Below are positions 19,891 through 28,824 of a stretch of DNA of 50,329 bases, piece after piece; position 1 is the first letter of the stretch, and each line of letters begins with the position of its first letter. The stretch is taken from contig JAOATE010000042.1 of NCBI GenBank assembly GCA_030158305.1, positions 1-50,329 of the forward strand. Direction: 5' to 3'. The stretch comes from Burkholderiaceae bacterium (GTDB taxonomy: Bacteria; Pseudomonadota; Gammaproteobacteria; Burkholderiales; Burkholderiaceae_B). The notes below the pieces were generated by a model that was not told the origin of the DNA, did no database searches, and worked only from the letters and a program-made list of their open reading frames with translations. Made by a program: the position numbers and the translations under genes.

Positions 19891-20697
19891 GTGTGGAACG
19901 AAGCCCGTACGATCAACCGACTTGCCAACACCCTCGCGGTGCTGGCGGTGCTGGCCATGTTGGCCGGGGGGATCTATTGGTTGATTCAACGGCCGCTGTT
20001 CGACTTGCAAGCGATCGAAATAGAGCCTGTGCCCAACACGGAGCTTCATTATGTGACCCCAGCCAGTATTCAAAACGCAGTTTCGGGAAATCTCACGGGC
20101 AATTTTTTCACGATCAATCTAGAAGAGGCGCAACGGGTATTCGAAGAGGCTCCATGGGTGCGCTCGGCCTCTGTGCGCCGCATCTGGCCCAACGCTATCC
20201 GCGTGACGATCGAAGAGCAGCAGCCGTTCGCGCTTTGGAACGACAGCCAGTTGATCAACACTTGGGGGCAGGTATTTACTGCCAACCAAGGCGAGTTGGA
20301 CGACGATGTGGCATTGCCACAATTCGATGGTCCCGAGGGCAAGGAAGGCTTGGTCGTGAATCGTTACGCCGAACTCGAGCGGTGGTTTGCGCCACTCGGT
20401 GTCACAGTGCGCAAGCTGTCTCTGAGCGATCGGTTAGCTTGGCAGGTCACGCTATCGAACGGGATGACCTTGGCGCTTGGGCGCGATCCTGGTGCCGATG
20501 CGCCAGATCAGCAGGGCGGCATACCCGGAGCACTTCCTTTTGCAGCAAGGATTCAACGTTTTGTTCAAGCTTTACCGCAAGCGACACAAAAAATTGGCGA
20601 CCGAGCGCTGACTCACGCCGATTTGCGCTATCCCAATGGCTTTGCACTCACACTTGCAGCCTTACCCGAAAACCCTCAACCAAAAAAGAAACGATAA
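19891..20697 (+). CDS. ftsQ: Cell division protein FtsQ
   Basis: A 268-residue bitopic inner-membrane protein. A short cytoplasmic N-terminus leads to one transmembrane helix (about 12-30, ANTLAVLAVLAMLAGGIYWL), then a periplasmic POTRA domain (starting near FDLQAIEIEP) and the beta domain (WVRSASVRRIWPNAIRVTIEEQ, then FALWN). FtsQ recruits FtsB-FtsL and helps control FtsW-FtsI. The start is GTG 19891 with CGGAG about 7 nt upstream. The C-terminus ends in a Lys-rich tail. ftsA begins 4 nt after its stop. Confidence 0.94.
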   Translation: MWNEARTINRLANTLAVLAVLAMLAGGIYWLIQRPLFDLQAIEIEPVPNTELHYVTPASIQNAVSGNLTGNFFTINLEEAQRVFEEAPWVRSASVRRIWPNAIRVTIEEQQPFALWNDSQLINTWGQVFTANQGELDDDVALPQFDGPEGKEGLVVNRYAELERWFAPLGVTVRKLSLSDRLAWQVTLSNGMTLALGRDPGADAPDQQGGIPGALPFAARIQRFVQALPQATQKIGDRALTHADLRYPNGFALTLAALPENPQPKKKR

Positions 20698-20701
20698 CGC
20701 C

Positions 20702-21928
20702 ATGACCCGTGACATCAAGGATCTGATCGTCGCCCTCGATATCGGTACCAGCAAAGTAGTTGCTGTCGTTGCCGAAGTACTGCCTGAGGGACGTTTTGAA
20801 GTGCTTGGCTTGGGCCAGCATGAGTCGAGAGGCATGCGCAAAGGTGTCGTGGTCAATATTGAGACAACGGTCAACTCGATTCAGCGTGCGCTTGAAGAAG
20901 CCGAACTGATGGCGGATTGCAAAATTCGCGACGTCTACACAGGCATTGCGGGCAGTCATATACGCAGCTTTAACTCCAGCGGCATGGTGGCGGTCAAGGA
21001 CAAGGAAGTGACGGCGACAGATGTTGCCCGCGTGATCGAAACAGCAAAAGCCGTCAATATTCCTACGGATCAACAAGTTTTGCATGTGTTGACGCAAGAG
21101 TTCATTGTGGATGGTCAGGAGGATATTCGCGAGCCGATCGGGATGAGCGGTTTAAGGCTTGAAGTCAAGGTTCACATCGTGACGGGTGCAGTCAGTGCGG
21201 CTCAAAACATTGTGAAGTGCGTGCGTCGTTGTGGGCTGGAAGTTCAAGACTTGATTTTGCAACCTTTGGCCTCGAGCTTGGCGTGCTTGACAGCAGATGA
21301 AAAAGAATTGGGCGTCGTGTTGGTCGATATCGGAGGCGGTACGACTGACGTGGCGATCTACACAGGTGGTGCGATTCGTCACACTGCTGTGTTGCCTATC
21401 GCAGGCGATCAAATTACCAGCGACATCGCGGCCATGTTGCGCACGCCTACGCCCGATGCAGAAGACATCAAGTTGCGCTTCGGCGTGGCCAAGCAGGTGC
21501 TCGCCAGCCCAGATGAGGTGGTGGAGGTCCCAGGCTTGGGTGATCGCGGTCCAAGACAGGTCAAGCGCCAAGCGCTCGGCGCAGTGATTGAGCCCCGCGT
21601 AGAAGAGTTGTTTGGCTTAGTCCAGCAAGTGATTCGCGAGTCCGGCTATGAGGATTTGCTGTCTTCAGGCGTTGTGTTGACCGGTGGTACGTCAATGATG
21701 CCTGGCATGGTGGAACTGGCCGAGGATGTCTTTTTAAAGCCCGTCCGAGTCGCCGTACCTGAATATGATGGCAGTTTGGCGGATGTCATGCGCAGCCCAA
21801 GGTTTTCAACAGTGATGGGTTTGTTGGGCGAGGCGCGGATGCAACGCTTGCGCGGTCGTAAGTTTACGCAGCAGTCGGGAAGTTTCAAGGCGATTTTGGC
21901 GCGTATGAAGGAATGGTTTATGCATTGA
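20702..21928 (+). CDS. ftsA: Cell division protein FtsA
   Basis: Actin-like ATPase that tethers FtsZ to the membrane and recruits later division proteins. The 408 residues show phosphate-1 (LIVALDIGTSKVV), phosphate-2 (VLVDIGGGTTDVAIY) and adenosine (VVLTGGTSMMPGM) motifs, plus the 1C domain between. The C-terminal amphipathic membrane-targeting helix is visible (SFKAILARMKEWF). ATG 20702 is chosen because the protein then begins MTRDIKDLIVALDIG; the longer in-frame start lies inside ftsQ. It is followed by a 169-nt structured spacer before ftsZ. Confidence 0.97.
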   Translation: MTRDIKDLIVALDIGTSKVVAVVAEVLPEGRFEVLGLGQHESRGMRKGVVVNIETTVNSIQRALEEAELMADCKIRDVYTGIAGSHIRSFNSSGMVAVKDKEVTATDVARVIETAKAVNIPTDQQVLHVLTQEFIVDGQEDIREPIGMSGLRLEVKVHIVTGAVSAAQNIVKCVRRCGLEVQDLILQPLASSLACLTADEKELGVVLVDIGGGTTDVAIYTGGAIRHTAVLPIAGDQITSDIAAMLRTPTPDAEDIKLRFGVAKQVLASPDEVVEVPGLGDRGPRQVKRQALGAVIEPRVEELFGLVQQVIRESGYEDLLSSGVVLTGGTSMMPGMVELAEDVFLKPVRVAVPEYDGSLADVMRSPRFSTVMGLLGEARMQRLRGRKFTQQSGSFKAILARMKEWFMH

Positions 21929-21929
21929 A

Positions 21930-21949
21930 TTGATGTCTGCGGACATCAA
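21930..21949 (+). other. Hairpin 1 in ftsA-ftsZ spacer
   Basis: Perfect 8-bp stem TTGATGTC/GACATCAA with TGCG loop, starting 2 nt after the ftsA stop. No T-run follows, so it is not an intrinsic terminator. Confidence 0.6.
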
Positions 21950-21991
21950 ACAAGTCGACGAGCATTTTGCAAAGCGGCTTGAGGTGGAGAG

Positions 21992-22034
21992 GTTTCAAGC
22001 CCGGTGCGGACACGGTCGGCACCGAGTTTGAAAC
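21992..22034 (+). other. Hairpin 2 in ftsA-ftsZ spacer (long stem)
   Basis: GTTTCAAGCCCGGTGC (21992-22007) pairs with GCACCGAGTTTGAAAC (22019-22034): 16 positions with one C-A mismatch and one G-U pair, loop of 11 nt. It is the most stable-looking structure in the spacer. It is followed by GATTTC, not a T-run, so termination is unlikely. Candidate roles are an mRNA processing or stability element or an operator. Confidence 0.65.
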
Positions 22035-22036
22035 GA

Positions 22037-22065
22037 TTTCTAAAAGTAGTTTGGGGATTTAGAAA
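22037..22065 (+). other. Hairpin 3 in ftsA-ftsZ spacer
   Basis: Perfect inverted repeat TTTCTAAA (22037-22044) and TTTAGAAA (22058-22065) with a 13-nt loop, ending about 20 nt before the ftsZ ribosome-binding site. It is AT-rich, so it is weaker as RNA and equally plausible as a DNA operator. Confidence 0.45.
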
Positions 22066-22097
22066 CGTTTGAAGTTTAAGACTTGAGGGAGTCAATC

Positions 22098-23255
22098 ATG
22101 ATGTTTGAAATGTTAGATAACGCCAATAAGGGTACCGTCATCAAAGTGGTCGGTGTCGGTGGAGCGGGCGGCAACGCTGTCTCGCATATGATTCGTTCTG
22201 GTGTGCAGGGCGTCGATTTCATTTGTTGCAACACCGATGCGCAAGCCTTGGCTGCTACAAATGCGCCTGTTCAGATTCGTCTGGGCCGCACCGGTTTAGG
22301 CGCGGGTGCCAAGCCTGATCAAGGCCGTGCTGCTGCTGAGTTGGCGCGTGAAGAAATTCGTGCGGCACTCAACGGCGCCAACATGGTCTTTATTACAGCA
22401 GGCATGGGCGGCGGTACCGGTACAGGTGCGGGTCCAGTGGTGGCTGAAGTGGCAAAAGAACTTGGTATTTTGACCGTAGGTGTCGTCACCAAGCCTTTCT
22501 CCTTCGAAGGCGCCAAGCGCATGAAGATGTCGGAAGACGGCATCGGTGAATTGTCAAAGTATGTGCACTCACTCATTGTTGTCCTGAACGAGAACTTGTA
22601 TGAGTTGATGGACGAGGATGCTACGCAGTCAGATTGTTTCAAGGCTGCGGATGATGTGCTGCATAACGCTTGCGCGGGCATTGCCGAAATCATCAACGTT
22701 GAAGGTAACGTCAACGTTGACTTTGAGGACGTCAAGACCATTATGGGCGAGCAAGGTCAGGCGATGCTTGGCACTGCAATGGCTTCTGGTCCGGATCGTG
22801 CCAAAGTTGCTGCAGAGCAAGCGGTTGCATGTCCATTGCTGGAAGGTGTCAACTTGAACGGTGCGCGTGGTGTGTTGGTCAACATCACAGCTAGCAGCTC
22901 GCTCAAGATGAAAGAAACACGCGCGATCATGGACCACATCAGTGGTTTTGCTTCCCCTGAGGCAACTGTGATTTTTGGTACTGCGTATGATGATTCGATG
23001 GGCGATAACCTCCGTGTGACAGTTGTAGCAACTGGTTTGGGTCGCGCACAGAGCCGTCCGGTTCTTGTGTCTGAGCCAATGGAGATGCAGCGCACAGGTA
23101 CTGACAACATGCCTATTGGCAATAGTCAGGACATGGGCGTGCCATCAGTGTTGCGCAATCCACGCACTCAGGCGACTGCTCAAGTACGTGCGCTTGAAAC
23201 GGCTGGAATGGAGCACTACGACATTCCTGCTTTCTTGCGTCGTCAGGCAGATTAA
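22098..23255 (+). CDS. ftsZ: Cell division GTPase FtsZ
   Basis: Tubulin-like GTPase that forms the Z ring. The 385 residues contain KVVGVGGAGGNAV near the N-terminus, the tubulin signature GGGTGTG at 104-110, NVDFEDVKTIM, and a short variable linker leading to the conserved C-terminal peptide (YDIPAFLRRQ) that binds FtsA and other partners. The linker is short, about 45-50 residues. The start is ATG 22098, with GAGGGAG 6 nt upstream; the next codon is also ATG. An upstream in-frame start at 22083 would overlap the ribosome-binding site. It may be expressed both from readthrough and from signals in the structured spacer before it. Confidence 0.98.
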   Translation: MMFEMLDNANKGTVIKVVGVGGAGGNAVSHMIRSGVQGVDFICCNTDAQALAATNAPVQIRLGRTGLGAGAKPDQGRAAAELAREEIRAALNGANMVFITAGMGGGTGTGAGPVVAEVAKELGILTVGVVTKPFSFEGAKRMKMSEDGIGELSKYVHSLIVVLNENLYELMDEDATQSDCFKAADDVLHNACAGIAEIINVEGNVNVDFEDVKTIMGEQGQAMLGTAMASGPDRAKVAAEQAVACPLLEGVNLNGARGVLVNITASSSLKMKETRAIMDHISGFASPEATVIFGTAYDDSMGDNLRVTVVATGLGRAQSRPVLVSEPMEMQRTGTDNMPIGNSQDMGVPSVLRNPRTQATAQVRALETAGMEHYDIPAFLRRQAD

Positions 23256-23264
23256 TCAGCCTCA

Positions 23265-23280
23265 GAGACTTTAAAGTCTC
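23265..23280. other. Perfect palindrome after ftsZ
   Basis: GAGACTTTAAAGTCTC is a perfect 16-bp palindrome 10 nt after the ftsZ stop. With no loop it is a better DNA site than an RNA hairpin. Confidence 0.5.
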
Positions 23281-23285
23281 GTTCC

Positions 23286-23307
23286 AACAGGCTGTTTTTA
23301 GCCTGTT
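23286..23307 (+). terminator. Weak hairpin after ftsZ, possible terminator
   Basis: AACAGGCT (23286-23293) pairs perfectly with AGCCTGTT (23300-23307), loop GTTTTT. The T-run is in the loop, not after the stem (AAGAACA follows), so termination, if any, would be weak or factor-assisted. Confidence 0.35.
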
Positions 23308-23408
23308 AAGAACATCGGCTGACTCCCTGCGCCAGTCACCTACAAAAAGGTTTCTGGTTTCGCACTCGGACTTTCCCCAGTCTGGGTGCGTTGTCGTCTG
23401 TGATTTAC

Positions 23409-23437
23409 GGTGCAACCGTCACCAAAAGCGGTACAAT
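23409..23437 (+). promoter_or_regulatory. Candidate lpxC promoter
   Basis: TACAAT at 23432-23437 is a good -10 box 33 nt before the lpxC ATG. The hexamer 17 bp upstream (GGTGCA, 23409-23414) is a poor -35. The 214-nt gap with hairpins after ftsZ suggests that lpxC has its own promoter. Confidence 0.35.
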
Positions 23438-23469
23438 AGTGCTAGTTTTCAAGGAAGTCGTTCAGAGAT

Positions 23470-24393
23470 ATGTTTCGCCAACGTACGCTTAAAAATCTAG
23501 TCAAAACAACCGGTGTCGGCTTGCATTCTGGCCGCCGCGTGGAGTTGACTTTGCGCCCCGCTGCTCCTGACACAGGGATCGTTTTTCATCGGATTGATCT
23601 GCCCGAAGTGGTCGATATCCCCGCTCAGGCGGCGATGGTGAGAGACACGCGTATGGCGTCTGTGCTCGGAGAGGGCGCAGGGAGAGTATCGACCGTCGAG
23701 CATTTAATGTCCGCGTTAGCGGGTCTCGGGATCGACAACCTGCACATTGACTTGACGGCCGAAGAAGTGCCGATCATGGACGGCAGTGCTGCGACCTTCA
23801 TTTACCTGCTTCGCTCAGCTGGCATTGAGGAACAAAACGTTCCCAAGAAATTTTTACGCGTCCTCAAAACCGTCGAAGTGCGTGAGGGCGAGGGCGATCA
23901 GGCAAAATGGGCCAGGTTGGAGCCCTATGACGGGTTCGCGTTGGCATTTTCGATTGATTTTCGTCATCCAGCGATCAACTCGACGTCTAATTTTGCTGAA
24001 ATTGATTTTTCAACACAGTCTTACGTAAAAGAAATCGCACGTGCGCGCACGTTTGGTTTCGTCAACGAGGTCGAAGCTTTGCGCTCGATGGGTTTGGCGC
24101 GTGGTGGCAGTCTCGATAACGCGATTGTGATGGATGAGTACCGTGTGTTGAACTCAGACGGTTTGCGTTATGACGACGAGTTTGTCAAACACAAGATTTT
24201 GGATGCTGTGGGCGATTTGTACTTGATCGGTAAACCGCTCGTGGCGCGCTATGTGGCGTGCAAATCAGGTCATGCGATTAATAATCAGCTTGCGCTGAGC
24301 CTTCTTGCGCAAAAAGATGCGTGGGAAATTGTCACGTATGCCTCTCAGGCAGAGGCGCCTGCTGCGTTTCAGCAGGAGTGGAAGTTCGCCTAG
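23470..24393 (+). CDS. lpxC: UDP-3-O-acyl-N-acetylglucosamine deacetylase LpxC
   Basis: Zinc deacetylase for the committed step of lipid A synthesis. The 307 residues match E. coli LpxC (305). Zinc ligands and catalytic residues are in place: His78 in VEHLMSAL, His241 and Asp245 in [11 protein letters not shown], and His268 in SGHAINNQ; the [12 protein letters not shown] and IPIMDGSA motifs are present. It closes the dcw cluster, as in many Proteobacteria. Its UAG stop (24391-24393) overlaps, on opposite strands, the stop of the convergent dciA. Confidence 0.98.
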   Translation: MFRQRTLKNLVKTTGVGLHSGRRVELTLRPAAPDTGIVFHRIDLPEVVDIPAQAAMVRDTRMASVLGEGAGRVSTVEHLMSALAGLGIDNLHIDLTAEEVPIMDGSAATFIYLLRSAGIEEQNVPKKFLRVLKTVEVREGEGDQAKWARLEPYDGFALAFSIDFRHPAINSTSNFAEIDFSTQSYVKEIARARTFGFVNEVEALRSMGLARGGSLDNAIVMDEYRVLNSDGLRYDDEFVKHKILDAVGDLYLIGKPLVARYVACKSGHAINNQLALSLLAQKDAWEIVTYASQAEAPAAFQQEWKFA

Positions 24394-24932
24394 GACTTGG
24401 CGTCGCTCGAAGGAGCGGCGTTTTCTATGGTGGTTTTTGCGTCGATTTGAGCGTCCCCTTGGTGGTGCTTCAAAAGTTTAGCCACTGCGTCCGCCAGAGG
24501 TCCGGGGCGCAGGGCTGTACGCAAGACCTCAAAAGCTTTGAGATCCGTTTCATCCAATGTGCGGGCTTCTCTTGGTGGTTTCACAACCTCGGGTAATCCG
24601 AGTCCGCCTTGTACTTTTAACTTGATTTCCGCGATATTCCAGCCCGCCTGTTGCATGTGAGCCGTTACTCTAGGGGCTAATTGACGGAACTTTGCAGCAA
24701 AAGCAGCACTCGAAACCATAAGAGTCAGCACTTGGTTGTCGAGTTTGATGACTTCGAACGCACTACGCATATTGGCGGGTAACGCACTCACCACAGCGCT
24801 GCGCATATTGAGATGCATTTGAGCGGTCGCCAGTACGTTGGCCGATTGCGAGTCGTGACCCAGCCACCCAATTAAGTGGGTGCTGCCAGATTGCCCGGAT
24901 GAGCGCGATCGGCGAATTGGGGGTGCGGCCAT
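24390..24932 (-). CDS. dciA: DciA-like protein (DUF721), replicative helicase operator
   Basis: A 180-residue protein with the DUF721/DciA domain in the first two thirds: a basic N-terminus, then about residues 35-120 including [21 protein letters not shown] and [16 protein letters not shown]. DciA is the ancestral bacterial factor that interacts with the replicative helicase DnaB in species lacking phage-derived DnaC or DnaI. The C-terminal 60 residues are charged and probably flexible. It lies between lpxC and the M23 gene. The start is 17 nt from the divergent M23 start, so its promoter must lie inside that gene. No clear ribosome-binding site is seen before the ATG, and no alternative Met occurs until the region encoding MHLNM. 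Confidence 0.85.
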   Translation of the reverse strand: MAAPPIRRSRSSGQSGSTHLIGWLGHDSQSANVLATAQMHLNMRSAVVSALPANMRSAFEVIKLDNQVLTLMVSSAAFAAKFRQLAPRVTAHMQQAGWNIAEIKLKVQGGLGLPEVVKPPREARTLDETDLKAFEVLRTALRPGPLADAVAKLLKHHQGDAQIDAKTTIENAAPSSDAKS

Positions 24933-24949
24933 AAGGAAAGGGTTTTTAG

Positions 24950-25939
24950 ATGAAGATAGTGATTATGCCTTCGCGGCAGGGGCAGTATGCACCCATCTCG
25001 ATCAGTGTAAGCCGTCTGATCTTGATTGGTGGCCTTTTATTGGTCGGAGCGGTGATCGCGGGTGCGGCCTTGCAACGGTTGGCGTGGGGCACAAGGCTTG
25101 AGACTTTACCGACCCAGCAGCTCGCACCGATTGCTGCTACTTCGGCGATTTCAGACGCACAAGCGATGCGCGCCCTTGCGACAAAGGTCGGCGAGCTGCA
25201 GGCAACGGTTGCCCGACTTGATGGTTTAGGGCAGCGCGTGGCTAAAGTGGCGGGTTTGCCTGATCAGGATGTGACGATTGTTCCCGAGTCCCCAGAGGCG
25301 ACTGTTGTCTTGGATGATCTCTGGGTGCCCGCCTCTGAGTCACGCGCCGTTCCCTTTTCGCAACTTGAGGGCGAGCTCAACTGGTTGCAAAAAAGTTTGT
25401 CACGGCAGGGCGATTATCTGTCCATGCTGGACTTGGCGGTCACTCAACAGGCCGCCACTGTGGCGCGTTTGCCGACCGCCATGCCGATTGAATCCTATCC
25501 ATATTTGAGCTCGTCCTATGGTTGGCGCAGAAATCCCTTTAACGGTCAGATGAGTATGCATGAAGGGCTCGACTTTAGTGCACCCCACGGGACCCCTATT
25601 CGCTCTGCTGCGGGCGGTGTTGTGCGAACGGTGACCGTTCATCGCGGCTACGGCAATATGGTGGAAATCGACCATGGAGAGGGATTAATGACGCGCTACG
25701 CGCACGCCAAGGTCGTTTTGGTCAAGGAAGGGGAGGTTGTGACGCGTGGTCAGCTCATCGCTCGCGTAGGATCAACGGGTCTCTCTACGGGGCCTCACCT
25801 GCATTTTGAGGTGCGAAAAGATGACAGGCCGCTAGATCCCCGTGCATTTTTAGCCGGACAGCCGATCGCAACCCCTGTTGTAACCTCGCGACCCGTCACA
25901 GGGTCATCCTCGATTACATGGCAGCCACGCGTGCGTTAA
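24950..25939 (+). CDS. M23-family peptidase, envelope LytM domain protein
   Basis: A 329-residue protein with an N-terminal signal-anchor helix (about 22-43), a periplasmic region with coiled-coil potential (about 68-170) and a C-terminal M23/LytM domain (about 185-295). The zinc and catalytic residues look complete: His204 and Asp208 (HEGLDF), His252 (YAHAK) and His283/His285 (GPHLHFEV), so it may be an active peptidoglycan endopeptidase and not just an amidase activator. Its target bond is not determined. AAGGAAAGG sits 8 nt before ATG 24950. It is followed by secA after 89 nt. Paralogues beside secA are common in Burkholderiales. Confidence 0.92.
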   Translation: MKIVIMPSRQGQYAPISISVSRLILIGGLLLVGAVIAGAALQRLAWGTRLETLPTQQLAPIAATSAISDAQAMRALATKVGELQATVARLDGLGQRVAKVAGLPDQDVTIVPESPEATVVLDDLWVPASESRAVPFSQLEGELNWLQKSLSRQGDYLSMLDLAVTQQAATVARLPTAMPIESYPYLSSSYGWRRNPFNGQMSMHEGLDFSAPHGTPIRSAAGGVVRTVTVHRGYGNMVEIDHGEGLMTRYAHAKVVLVKEGEVVTRGQLIARVGSTGLSTGPHLHFEVRKDDRPLDPRAFLAGQPIATPVVTSRPVTGSSSITWQPRVR

Positions 25940-26028
25940 ACTCGAAGGCTTATTAGGCAGACCTTGCCCTAACTTTTTCTTAGTCAGCCTCGTGCCGTAC
26001 GGTGCGGGTCCGAACAGGTCCTATTCGC

Positions 26029-28788
26029 ATGTTTTCATTGCTAAAAAAAATCTTCGGTAGCCGTAACGATCGCACTCTCAAGCAATTGAGAAAGCAGGTT
26101 CAGCAAATTAACGTACTCGAACCACAGATGCAGGCTCTGTCTGATGAAGAGCTGCGCGCCAAAACAGATAGTTTTCGAGAGCGGATCCAGTCAGGCACTT
26201 CACTTGACGCCTTGCTGCCTGAGGCTTTTGCTGTCGTTCGCGAAGCCAGCGTTCGCGTGTTTGGCATGCGTCATTTCGATGTGCAGATGATTGGCGGTAT
26301 GGTCTTGCACAGCGGCAAAATTGCTGAGATGCGAACCGGTGAAGGCAAAACGCTGATGGCAACGTTGCCCGTCTATCTCAATGCGCTCACCGAACGCGGT
26401 GTGCATGTGGTGACGGTAAACGACTACCTCGCGCGACGCGATGCCGGTTGGATGGGGCGACTCTACAATTTTCTTGGTTTGTCGGTGGGTGTCGTCGTTC
26501 CCCAACAAAGCAACGAAGAAAAAATTGCGGCGTATCGTGCGGACATTACGTACGGCACGAACAATGAGTTCGGCTTTGATTATTTGCGTGACAACATGGA
26601 GCAGCGCGCCGAAGATCGTCGCCAGCGGACCTTGGTGTTCGCGATTGTGGACGAGGTGGACTCCATTTTGATCGATGAGGCCAGAACGCCATTGATCATT
26701 TCCGGACAAGCCGAAGATCACACGGAAATGTACGTGCGCGTCAACGTGGTGCCCGCGATGCTGCAACGCATGGCGACCGAGCCCAAGCCACAAGAGCCCG
26801 AACCAGAAGGTCATTTTTGGGTCGATGAAAAAAATCATCAAGTCTATCTGTCTGAATCAGGACATGAGCGTGCCGAGGAAATTCTGACCGAACTTGGATT
26901 GTTGCCGGTTGGTCAGTCTTTATACGAAGCCCGCAACATCACGCTGATGCATCACTTGATGGCGGCTTTGCGTGCGCACAATCTTTTCCATCGCGATCAG
27001 CACTATGTCGTGCAAGATGGCGAGGTCGTGATCGTCGACGAATTTACCGGACGACTGATGTCGGGTCGCCGTTGGTCGGATGGTTTGCATCAAGCTGTCG
27101 AAGCAAAAGAAGGTGCGCAGATTCAAAACGAAAATCAGACCATGGCGTCGATTACGTTTCAAAATTATTTCCGCATGTACGAAAAGCTTGGCGGTATGAC
27201 TGGAACGGCGGATACCGAAGCATACGAGTTCCAGGAAATTTACGGTCTTGAGACAGTGATTGTTCCGACTAATCGTCCAATGGTCCGTGCCGACCAAAAC
27301 GATCAAATTTTTAAATCAGCGGCTGAAAAATTTAACGCGATCATTGACGATATTCGCGATTGTCAGGAGCGCGGACAGCCCGTGCTCGTCGGAACGACGA
27401 GTATTGAAAACTCTGAGCTGTTGTCCGGATTGCTAGACAAGGCGGGCTTGCGTCACGAAGTGCTCAACGCGAAACAACATGCCCGCGAAGCAGAGATTGT
27501 GGCTCAGGCTGGCAAGCCCGGTAACATTACGATCGCGACCAACATGGCTGGTCGTGGTACGGATATTGTGCTGGGTGGCAGTATTGAAAAGCTGATCGAA
27601 AACGTGCGTGAAAACGAAGCGTTGAGCGAGGCGGATAAAGCGACGCAGATCGAGTCGATTCGCGCGCAGTGGCTGCCAGTCAACGAGCAGGTCAAGGCTG
27701 CGGGCGGATTGCGCATCATCGGCACAGAGCGTCACGAGTCACGTCGGATCGACAATCAGTTGCGTGGCCGCGCGGGTCGCCAAGGCGACCCAGGCTCATC
27801 GCGTTTCTATCTGTCACTCGAAGATCCGTTGATGAGGATTTTTGCGGGCGACCGTGTGCGTGCCATCATGGACCGACTCAAGTTGCCTGAAGGTGAGCCC
27901 ATCGAAGCAGGTATGGTGTCGCGTTCGATCGAAACAGCCCAGCGTAAGGTTGAGGGCCGTAACTTTGACGTACGCAAGCAATTGCTTGAGTATGACGATG
28001 TGGCCAACGATCAGCGCAAAGTGCTGTACGCACAACGCAATGAAGTGCTTGAAGCACAGTCGATTTCAGAGACCATCGACAACTTGCGCAATGGAACCTT
28101 TACGGACTTGGTCGCGAGCCATGTTCCCGAAGGTTCTGTCGAAGAACAGTGGGACATTGATGCGTTGCAAATGGCACTCGAAGCCGACTGGCATATCAAC
28201 TTGCCTCTGACCGACTTCATTCGTGAATCAAAGACCATTTCCGAAGAAGACATTCTCGAGAAAGTGCTTGAGGCGGCGCAGGCGTCCTACCAATTAAAAG
28301 CTACGACGGTCGGCGCTGAGTCTTGGGCAGGTTTTGAACGCTCGATCATGTTGCAAGTCATTGATACGCAATGGCGTGAGCATTTGTCTGCGCTGGATCA
28401 CTTGCGTCAGGGTATTCATTTGCGCGGTTACGCACAAAAGAACCCAAAGCAAGAATACAAGCGCGAAGCGTTTGAGTTGTTCTCCAGCATGCTGGATCGG
28501 GTGCGCGACGATGTGGTGCGCATACTCATGACCGTGCGCATTCAGACACAAGAAGAGATTGAGCAGGCCGAACTCGAAGCGGCGCGCGCGGTTCAAATGC
28601 AGAGCGTGACTTATCAGCATACGGATTATGATGCGGCGCCTGCAGAGCAAAGTCAGGCTGCGAATCGTGCGGTTGCCGAAGACCATCCAGGTACGCTGAG
28701 AAATGCTGCACCTAAGGTTGGACGTAATGATCCCTGCCCCTGCGGCAGCGGTAAAAAGTACAAGCACTGCCACGGTCAGTTAAGCTGA
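26029..28788 (+). CDS. secA: Preprotein translocase ATPase SecA
   Basis: Motor ATPase that drives unfolded proteins through SecYEG. It has 919 residues. Walker A is MRTGEGKTL (GEGKT at 104-108), Walker B and the DEAD-like box are [18 protein letters not shown], and the second motor domain has [12 protein letters not shown] and [15 protein letters not shown]. The extreme C-terminus has the zinc-binding tail [14 protein letters not shown], which contacts SecB. ATG 26029 gives the usual start [15 protein letters not shown]; a longer frame to 26002 has no support. Confidence 0.98.
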   Translation: MFSLLKKIFGSRNDRTLKQLRKQVQQINVLEPQMQALSDEELRAKTDSFRERIQSGTSLDALLPEAFAVVREASVRVFGMRHFDVQMIGGMVLHSGKIAEMRTGEGKTLMATLPVYLNALTERGVHVVTVNDYLARRDAGWMGRLYNFLGLSVGVVVPQQSNEEKIAAYRADITYGTNNEFGFDYLRDNMEQRAEDRRQRTLVFAIVDEVDSILIDEARTPLIISGQAEDHTEMYVRVNVVPAMLQRMATEPKPQEPEPEGHFWVDEKNHQVYLSESGHERAEEILTELGLLPVGQSLYEARNITLMHHLMAALRAHNLFHRDQHYVVQDGEVVIVDEFTGRLMSGRRWSDGLHQAVEAKEGAQIQNENQTMASITFQNYFRMYEKLGGMTGTADTEAYEFQEIYGLETVIVPTNRPMVRADQNDQIFKSAAEKFNAIIDDIRDCQERGQPVLVGTTSIENSELLSGLLDKAGLRHEVLNAKQHAREAEIVAQAGKPGNITIATNMAGRGTDIVLGGSIEKLIENVRENEALSEADKATQIESIRAQWLPVNEQVKAAGGLRIIGTERHESRRIDNQLRGRAGRQGDPGSSRFYLSLEDPLMRIFAGDRVRAIMDRLKLPEGEPIEAGMVSRSIETAQRKVEGRNFDVRKQLLEYDDVANDQRKVLYAQRNEVLEAQSISETIDNLRNGTFTDLVASHVPEGSVEEQWDIDALQMALEADWHINLPLTDFIRESKTISEEDILEKVLEAAQASYQLKATTVGAESWAGFERSIMLQVIDTQWREHLSALDHLRQGIHLRGYAQKNPKQEYKREAFELFSSMLDRVRDDVVRILMTVRIQTQEEIEQAELEAARAVQMQSVTYQHTDYDAAPAEQSQAANRAVAEDHPGTLRNAAPKVGRNDPCPCGSGKKYKHCHGQLS

Positions 28789-28824
28789 TCTCTACATAAT
28801 GTATGACCGCTAGGGTAAGTCTCC

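Noticed and set aside
26200-26841. 213-codon open frame antisense to secA
   Set aside because: His/Gln-rich shadow of the conserved SecA motor domain; no domain or ribosome-binding site.
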